Shown: positions 36,401 to 45,400 of the stretch, piece after piece
Numbering within the stretch: position 1 is the stretch's first letter
Layout: every line of letters starts with the position of its first letter
Assembly: GCA_037179385.1 (NCBI GenBank)
Contig: CM074190.1
Span: 7,702,284 to 7,766,283, forward strand
Source of the DNA: Holothuria scabra
Lineage: Eukaryota; Echinodermata; Holothuroidea; Aspidochirotida; Holothuriidae
Length of the DNA: 64,000 bases
Reading direction: 5' to 3'
Made by a program: the position numbers and the translations under genes
The notes under the pieces: generated by a model
Database searches by the model: none
Told to the model about the DNA's origin: nothing
The model's input: the letters and a program-made list of their open reading frames with translations, nothing else

Positions 36401-39400
36401 TCAGTGTTCCCACCGAGGTCTTCTTACACTACTTCCACGAATTATATGAAGGATTCCACATAAATCAAAGATGATTTTTGTTAATTTCCAATCAGTTTGA
36501 ATGAAGTTGTCATACCTTGTCTTCCTTGCAGGTGTGTTCAGAGTGTTACCGTCCTCAGACCGTTATACCTACCTTGGGCTCCACTAGCAGTCACACAGAA
36601 GATTTTAAGAAGTATCGTAAAAGTTTTACTATACACGGTCGGGATGAAGAAATGGATATTAAAGAATTTAGGTAGGCTTAAATATGCAAACGATAATTAA
36701 AGGTGAATATCGCTGAAAGGCACATGACATATACTTCTCAGTAATGGTTCTTCATCGTACTGAAATATTCACAATACAAAATAGTAGAGAAGAATGGACG
36801 TCTATTATGCACAATTTTCCAATGCAAGGTGTGTCATAGCTCATTTAAGAATAGGATATGGAAACACAATGAAAAAATTTCATTTGAAAACTGATAAAAA
36901 AGGGTAAGCATTTCATAGTAGCGATTTTGAACGTTGCAAAACACTTGTATGTCACTATTGATAGTTTTTATGGTCTTCATTTTATTTTGGAAGATTCATT
37001 CCAACCTCTGCGACTTGCATTCGTCAAAGCAAACGACTAGTGGGGGGTTATCGAAGATATCTTCAGGACAAGGATTTCAGTACTGTTCTTGATCTCAGCA
37101 AAGTGTCAACAAAAGTTCCTGATTGGCAAAAAGCACCCACGTGGGTAGACCCGGAATCAGAGGTATGTATACTTATGAAGTAATGATAATATTCAATATA
37201 TTATCAAAGAAATTCAATTTTGCTGTATATAATTATCACTCACGCCAATTATTTATCTCAGAGATGTGACGAGAGCAGTCATTCATGAGATTGTCCAAGT
37301 TTTCTCTCTTCCTCGTCAATTGGTAAGACTCTCCAATGGTCTGCTTTGGTATCCGCATGTTTAAACCGCTTGTAAACAATCTGTCTCAAGAAGGGTAACC
37401 TTGAGGAATTTCATACCTCACATCTGGCTACCTCTTGTTATTTTACGCTTGTTTTTAAGTAATCATCGACTCATATCAAATTTAACACAACTTCCATTGT
37501 TTTAATACCGTCTTAAATTTTTCAGGAAGGGGCAAAATGTCAGTTATGCAATTCTGGACGATTGGATGCGATTCACAACTGCAGACTCTGCGGACGTCGA
37601 GTCTGCTCCCAGGATTCCAGCAAAAATTTTATGCTCTATCTTCCCGACCAAGACACGTCAGAACATTCTGGCGACATAAATCCCTTGTGGAAGATGATTC
37701 AAATAGTCGGTGTAAGTTATGCTGCAATATCATAATTTATCAAGAAATTGGGAAAAGGAATAAGTTGCGTCATCTCATGTTAACACCACAAACCAATAGA
37801 ATAGTTCATAGTAAAGTCACTGGTTGGTATTAATTGACAGAGTTTGTGCATGAACTTGTTCGTTCATGTTAAGTTTTGCGGATGACGTAATTGCACGAAC
37901 AACGCAGATTATTTAAAATCTACATTTCAAAAAATAAATTCGGGTATAAATTCGGGTTATATAAATTCGGGTTACACAATTAAGTTTGCATGAGGCGCAC
38001 ACCCCATTTGACCAACTTGAGAGATTGCTGGTATTCGGGAGCTTGAACTTGTGTGTAATTATGTTTAATTAAAACGCTCTTCCTCTGAATTATTTAAGAG
38101 AATCGCTACAGATATAACAAATTAATAACTAGGTGATAATATTAAAGGACCGTAGTTTGAGGAGTATCGTGGTGACGTTCGACGTACAAAGTAAACAGAG
38201 AAGTATATTCCTAATATACGGTACTGAAAGTAAATCGAATTGCGCCCCTCCTTGGAGCAAGGGAACTAATTTGTGACAAAAAAGACCGCGCACTGAGCCT
38301 TCCCTCGCAGTTGATTCATAATATCGACTAATTGGTGAACTGCTTTAGAAACAAATCCAGACAATATTGGTTATCTGTAAGTAGAAGTTTTTACTCGATA
38401 TCTTTAATAACAGTGTCCAGTAAGAGAACCCGCCGTGAAACTTTATCTCAGGATATGCTTCAATTGCCAAGAAAAGCTCGAAATACTCCAAGAAAAGTTA
38501 TACCAGCAAATGATGGTTACCATAGCAACCGATTACGAAAATTGCGAAAACACAGTTTTGAATATTCATAGAAGAACCCAAGAGATGAAAAAGACCATTC
38601 AGACCCTTCTACCACAGGTCAGTCTTGATTTTTTTTTTCAGATTTGGACATTCTCTTCTTTCGTCAAAAATTACTTTCAAACTACAATATGGTTTTTGTT
38701 ATATAGTTAATTCCTCTTTCATTCCTTTTCATCAAGTCTGTCCTACTAAAACGCAATAGTTTCAACGCCATATAATATGATATCAGCGTTACCATAAACA
38801 GGAATTATTTCTTTTTTTGGACGAGTTTGGTTGTTTAGATTTAATAAATATACATGGAAACAAAATGTATCCAACTAGTTGAAATGAATGGCACGTTCCA
38901 AAACTTGTAAACATAAATTAGTCAAACCGTGCCTGAACTAACTAATCACGTTAGTCAACAGTGTTGACTAGTTTCTAACCCAAATATTTAGGGGCAATAT
39001 TTGGCCTCCTTGACTAAGTTTTGACTAATATTTCTTAGTCCATTACCGCGAATTTAGTCAGATGTCATCACAAATTCGTCAAAGAGGAGTGACTTACATG
39101 GTTAGTAAATTCAGACATCACTTTGACTTATTTGTATTTACAGTGAAGATATCTGACCGCGCCCCTGAGGACTGTGGTTAGTTGTTGTGAAGATGGACGC
39201 AATGTAATTGTTCACTGAATTTGATGTACTTATCTCTTGTAAGACCCACCCTCTGAACCAGGGCAGTGATAAGTCATACATGCATCATGTCGTCCAAGAT
39301 GGGACGCCGGGGCACATGTATCAAAGTTCTCCAAATTATAGGTTAAAATAACTTAATAGGTGAGGCATCGATGCCTCATATTCCTCAAAAATGAAATGAA

Positions 39401-42400
39401 ACTTTGTATTAAATGTGTAAAAGAGGACAAACGTCAATGTGCAAAGATGTTTAGCGATCCTAGCAAACATTGACCGACCTTGTCCGAGGTTCAGGAGGTT
39501 CATCTTACAGTTGATGAGTGCATTATAGTACGCACACACAAAGATTTGAAAAGGAGTTAAAGTCAAATGAAATACTCTGATATCCTCAAACAATATGGCG
39601 GTTGAATGTCACGTATCCAAGACATTCAAAATGTATAAGCTCAACTGTTTGACCTCCGTCAAGTTATTATTGTACTCTTCAATATACATCTTACACGGGA
39701 AGGGAATGGTTCAGTTAGGAGAAAGCCCCGTGTGAGATTGGGATGTGGGTGTGAGATGGGCATCGTAGGATATGCGTATGGCATTCCCCACACCATCAGT
39801 CAGTCGTAACAGGCGATTAAGGGTGAGGACCTTATTCGAAGCCAAACTTCAATTATTTGATGGTTATATCTTTTATCTAGCTGACACCGTATGACACATT
39901 TTTCTTTGGGTTAACTCGTGGTTAGGAACGAATTGAAAATTTCCACGCTTGCTGGAACGTCCTTGCTTCGAATCATACAATTTTGATCCTTAAAATGTTA
40001 TTCAATGATGCAAAACTGGCAAGTTAAATTACTTCAAATCGGCTCAGAAGTACTAACAAATGGAAATTTATCCAGTGTTTGATAACGCAAGTGAGATGTA
40101 ATCTTAGTTCAAATTAAAAAAACACTGTTAAATGTAACATACTATTTGTTCGTTTTACTTTTTCATCAGTTCAGTGAAAAGGTAAATAATCTCACAACGG
40201 ATCCGAGAAATATTCCAAGTAGTACCGTAAAGGATATTTCTAAGCAACAGGTATTTAAACATTTTCCTTTTTCAGTTTTTACTTGAACACAGGCTACACA
40301 ATAACAACACTCAACCCTTACTGTTATTATTCATTAGACAACATTATGTAATTGCAGAAAAGGGAAAGTGTAAGGTTTTTACCAAAATAACTTTTATATC
40401 TCAGGATGACTTAATGGAGCAGTTTCCACGTTACATCATGGCTGTCGAAAAATTACGTGAAATGTCACCACAGACTGAACAGCAAATGAAACTTGTGAGA
40501 AACCTCTTAGTGGTGAGTAAAACTCGTCTATTTTCATGGCCGTGCGGGACGGCTGGCTGGGTGGCAAAAACCTTGCTGAATCGGACATACTTCAGTACCT
40601 CAGTCGGCCAGAGATTATGCCCTGGGGTGGGATCTGGGGGTAGGGGAAAAGTCACTTCCTCCCGAGAGAAAGAATCTCTCACGGTCATGTTCATTTCATC
40701 AAACCGTCTCGGTTGAAATTGTCACATGATTTGCAGGCGAGTTCACTAGTCATTCATTTTCACATATACTGCATTAAACAGAGGCGGTTTCTTGTCACCC
40801 TAAAGGGTACCTCGTTCCGATGGGACAGTCCATCACTATCTAGGTAAAACCGACCACTTTGTATGCGTTCTCTTTTATTTTGTCAGTTGGAACATGCTGA
40901 CGTCTACTGTCGAGAATATTTACGAAACTGCGGACTGTAAGATTATTTCTGTGTGAACTCTGTAACGTCCACTTAGTTCAATTATCTTTTTTTTTTTTAA
41001 GAAGTTAACCTTGACATTGAGGGAGTTGATTGTATTAACAACCGCATTCTCTTTTCAAATGTGACAGAAGTGAGTGGAGAGAATGTAACCTACACTGTAA
41101 AAAATGTCTGTAATGTTACAGAATTTTTGTACAATTACAGAAGAAAAAATAAAGAAATACAAAAAGAACGCATAAAAAGTACTGTTAATGAGTTGACAGC
41201 ACTTTCATGTATTCTTTTGTTTTTCTGTATTTTATTTTCTGTAAATGTACAGACATTTTTTATAGTGTTACCCCCCCCCCCTCCCCGTTTGATTGTACAA
41301 TATAGACATAAGGCCATACTTTCGTGTTAGGCATGTATTTCACATTAGTAGGGAAACATTCAATGCGTGTTAAGTTCGACTTGTGTTTCACCTATTTCCC
41401 ACAATTCCATGTGTCCGACGAATTATATGACCTCTTTACGTCAACGTCCGAGGCGTAATTGAAGCCTTCCGTACATTATATTTTACTGTGGTTCATAATG
41501 AACATTTGAAGCCACTCTTGACAGAATTGTGCGAGTAGTATTGCATGATAGTCTATAATCCCATTGGTAATCAACGGAATAAATAGGAGTCCGTAAGTAG
41601 ATGAAGTCATACATCGTTTTCAACATGTTCCCCGCATTGAAGGAGACAAGGAATTCCAATTATCGAAAACATAGCCAGGATGGTGTCATGGAGAGTTTTT
41701 TGGTGTCATGGGGGAGGGTTGCAGGCACGGTATGTGGGAAAAGTCTAGGGGTAGAGAGAAAACCCGCTATTTCAGGTGTTTTTTGCATTGCAAGGTTGGG
41801 TCATGGGGAGTTTTAACCCCCAAACCCTCCCCGTGGCTACGCCAATGACTTGAACATCGGTCTTTTTCATGCGAAATATGAAACAGGGCAACTTCCAAGT
41901 TTAGCCTATCTTCAAAAGTTCACAGTCTCAGATGCTCTAGTAAAGGTACCCCCCCCCCCCCCCCCCGCCTTGTTCATACACCTCGAACTTTAGGGACCAC
42001 ATAGCGACAAAAGTGGCTTCATGAACCAAAAAAGTTTGGTCCGCCAGTCAGGAACGAGAACACTCATTTTATATGAATTTTAATATGATTTTGAATGCTA
42101 AGCCAATGGGGGAGCACTAACGGAATATACTTTCGTTTTTGATCAAAACAACTTAAATTTTTTTAAATTTGATTCTAACCGAGATGTTTAGCTAATAAAA
42201 TGACAACTGCATACGCTTCAAAACTGTTTGAATGCCTTGCTTTAGCATTATAACTTTGAAAATATTCGGGATAGGCCTGTTGAGAATAACAAAAGTTATA
42301 GGGCATAGGTATCGGTATCAGTACTGACTCGACACTACAGGTAGATACAGCAAGTGTGACGGAATACCAGGGATCTAAAAAGATCGCTTTCAGGCCTTTT

Positions 42401-45400
42401 GGTTAAGATCATGTGTAGCAAATGTTCTTTTTAGCCAGTCTGGAATGGAGCCATACATGACAGACCAATAATGAAACTGGTCTCAAGGCCTTGAGGTTGG
42501 TCAAGTGTTGTCCTTAAGTGGACGTAATAGCTTCTTCGGGAAGCAGTGAAAGGTTTGGTTTCGCCGAACAGCCCTTTGCCAGAGGGTCGGGAGGACATTA
42601 GAAAAAGTAATAGCACTGATCTCAAGATGACCAATAAAACCAGAGCTGTGATGATTTTACATGCGTCGGTTGGATGCTCCACACTCATTTTAAGTCAAAA
42701 TTACTGCTGTATGCTGACGTCGACTTGTATGAACATGGCAGGGTCACCTCACGGAAGGGTTACCCTGAGTACAGATACTTTAGATACTCATTATCCTAAC
42801 TACACTTTTTTTAGAGAGTATTAAATTTTCAATTGGTAACTGTTGTTTGGTTGACATCAAAGTTTGATTAATTCAGAAGATGTAGGGTAGTTAAAACTTC
42901 CCCAAGATACAGAGAACATGAAGAGAATATTCTGAGTTCAATTAGTTAGGGTCAGACTTGCATACTCACCGGTTAAACACCCACAGGCTATTACCTAGGT
43001 TAATATGTACAGAAGGAGCGATGTATAGTGTAGTGCAGACTGAGGGAGGAGCTACAGACTGTTGGGGGGGGGGGCTAAAGGTTGACTAGTCGGAAATGCG
43101 TTGCAATTGTAAGAGTTGAGATAATTTGCAATCTTACCAAGAATAAAACACACATGAAATGAATGAAATGAAATGAATCAGTCATGTATAGACATAGTGA
43201 CTGTTCAAAGAACGGAGGTAACGGCCCCTCCCTTAGACAAATATCGCCGTTAGAACATTACTATATAAGCCCTCCCTCCCCCGAATAATGTCAACAACGG
43301 TCCCCATCCCGGAAATCCCTTCCTCCAAGCTCCCATCATGACATTAATGCCCGGAAAACTTTTCCCTTAATCATTCTGATGCATCTCCCCTCGAAAAAAT
43401 ATTTCATCCAATGTGAATCTGTCTCCGTCTACTAAGTATGTATCTGGCTAGGGGTCTGTACAACAAACTGACTTTTAGGGTTACTGTAAGTTGGTTGAAA
43501 TGCTGTATTTTTGAGTGAACGTTGAAATGATAACACTTACAAACATACCTTTAATTTTCTTGTAGGAAAAACAAACATTTTATAAAGAAAATGTTACAAC
43601 ATTCCGCTTGTCAGTCCGGCAGCTCGTTGAAATCCTTCCTAATGAAAAAATGCAAGAAATAAAAGACTTGATTAACGGAGAGGTAAGTAGCAAGCTTGAA
43701 TACGTGTGGTGTACGAAAAAGCTTTAGTCAATCGGAATGACGAAAGTCTTGCCCTCAGACTCAGTTTGTATAGCTCCATGGTGCAACCGACGTCTGAAAG
43801 TAGAAGAGCCCTTAATTTAGGCAACCAATGTAGAATGAATGTTTGCCCTTCCCCTATCATGGTTCCCACGCTGTGCATCATGCCGAGCGAGACATAGGAC
43901 TACCCGTTTTTAGTCGAAGATGATTTTAGCAGGCACGTGAAGTACTTGAACAGTGCGCATTGCCCCACTTGAAGACTTCAACTAAGCAGTAACTTTTCCA
44001 AATATAATCTGCAAATGCATGTTTTAAAATCTTTTTGAGGATATTTATTCATTGAGGTGTTATTACCGAGAATGTCACCGAGAATGTGGTGACCAAAAAA
44101 CACCCCCCAAAACACCTGTCAAAACACCGGAACTGGCATTCCCAGTTGCCAGCCGTTTGAATCACTTTAATGCGCTTTCAAGTAAAAGTAGTTTTCCTGT
44201 GGATATTTGATTGGGATCACGTGCCCCAACCCTTGTCCCCTTGGCAAGGCCAGTGATTACTCTCTTTCAGACAAATTGAATCGTTTTTAAATTTAAGTTT
44301 TAAATTTAAAGTCTTATTTGGTTGCTTCGTGAAATTCGTAAGCACTGGTTGTAACTGATGAATTTTACTCACATCTCAATGGTTTAATGTCTAACTAAGA
44401 CTTTGCACATCTTTAGTACAATTGAAATAGCTATGATGGATAACTTTTCATCATGAAAAACATAAATTACGAGTCTTTAATAAAGTGGCTTTTAACATTT
44501 TGCCTCTATTTTACCAATAGAAGATGATGTTCTCCAATTTAAACACTACCGCAATTAAGAAATGGGGAGAGGATCTCTCCTCAGTTGTCCTCCACTCTTT
44601 CTTTCAAGTTTAACCCTTTTTAGGATAGCCAGGGGAAAATTGCTTCCACAAAAAATAATGAAAATTATTTTGTTTCAAATTCATGGATAGGGTTTGAAAT
44701 AAGTTTGGGTTGTGTGGATAAGTGATATTTGACCTGATCTTTTATTATCCTGTGTCACTATTAAAAGGGGGGTCTAAAATTTCCCTTCTGTAACAAGGGG
44801 TGTGGCCAGATTCAAAGAAGCTGATTGGTTTATAAAAATGAAACTTTCCACCCTATCCTATCAAAAAACTTGCGTCTTACACAATAATGACGTTTTTCCT
44901 CTCAATGACTTTGTTAATTCCAGGCAATCAACAATACATACAACGATCTCACTCAGCTGCTATGCGAAACAGATTACTTTTCCAAAAAGTACCACGTGTC
45001 TATGGATATAGCTGATGCGTTAACGAAAGCGAAGCAGGTATAACCATTTTTGTGAAGTAACTTCAGTCTGTTAACAAAACTCTTTAAAGTGAATAAGCAA
45101 TTATTTAAATTCATGATCAATATGTTGCAGGTTTCCTTTTGTTTAAACTACAAGTATCTTTAGAATTATTTAGAAAATGGATTTGACATTCTAAACGGAA
45201 AAAAGAGGTAATGTTTGCATAAGTGCAAAAGGTCCGTCACAAAACTGTTGCCGCATTATTTAAAAAGCCAGTTATGAATCAGAATACTCCGTCATACTGT
45301 TAATTACTTCTTTTGTTATTCATTTCTAAAATTCAATGTACATATTGTTTAACGTCAAGAGCATGAAGGAGCAAATAAAATACTTTTCAAGCAGGGTCTT

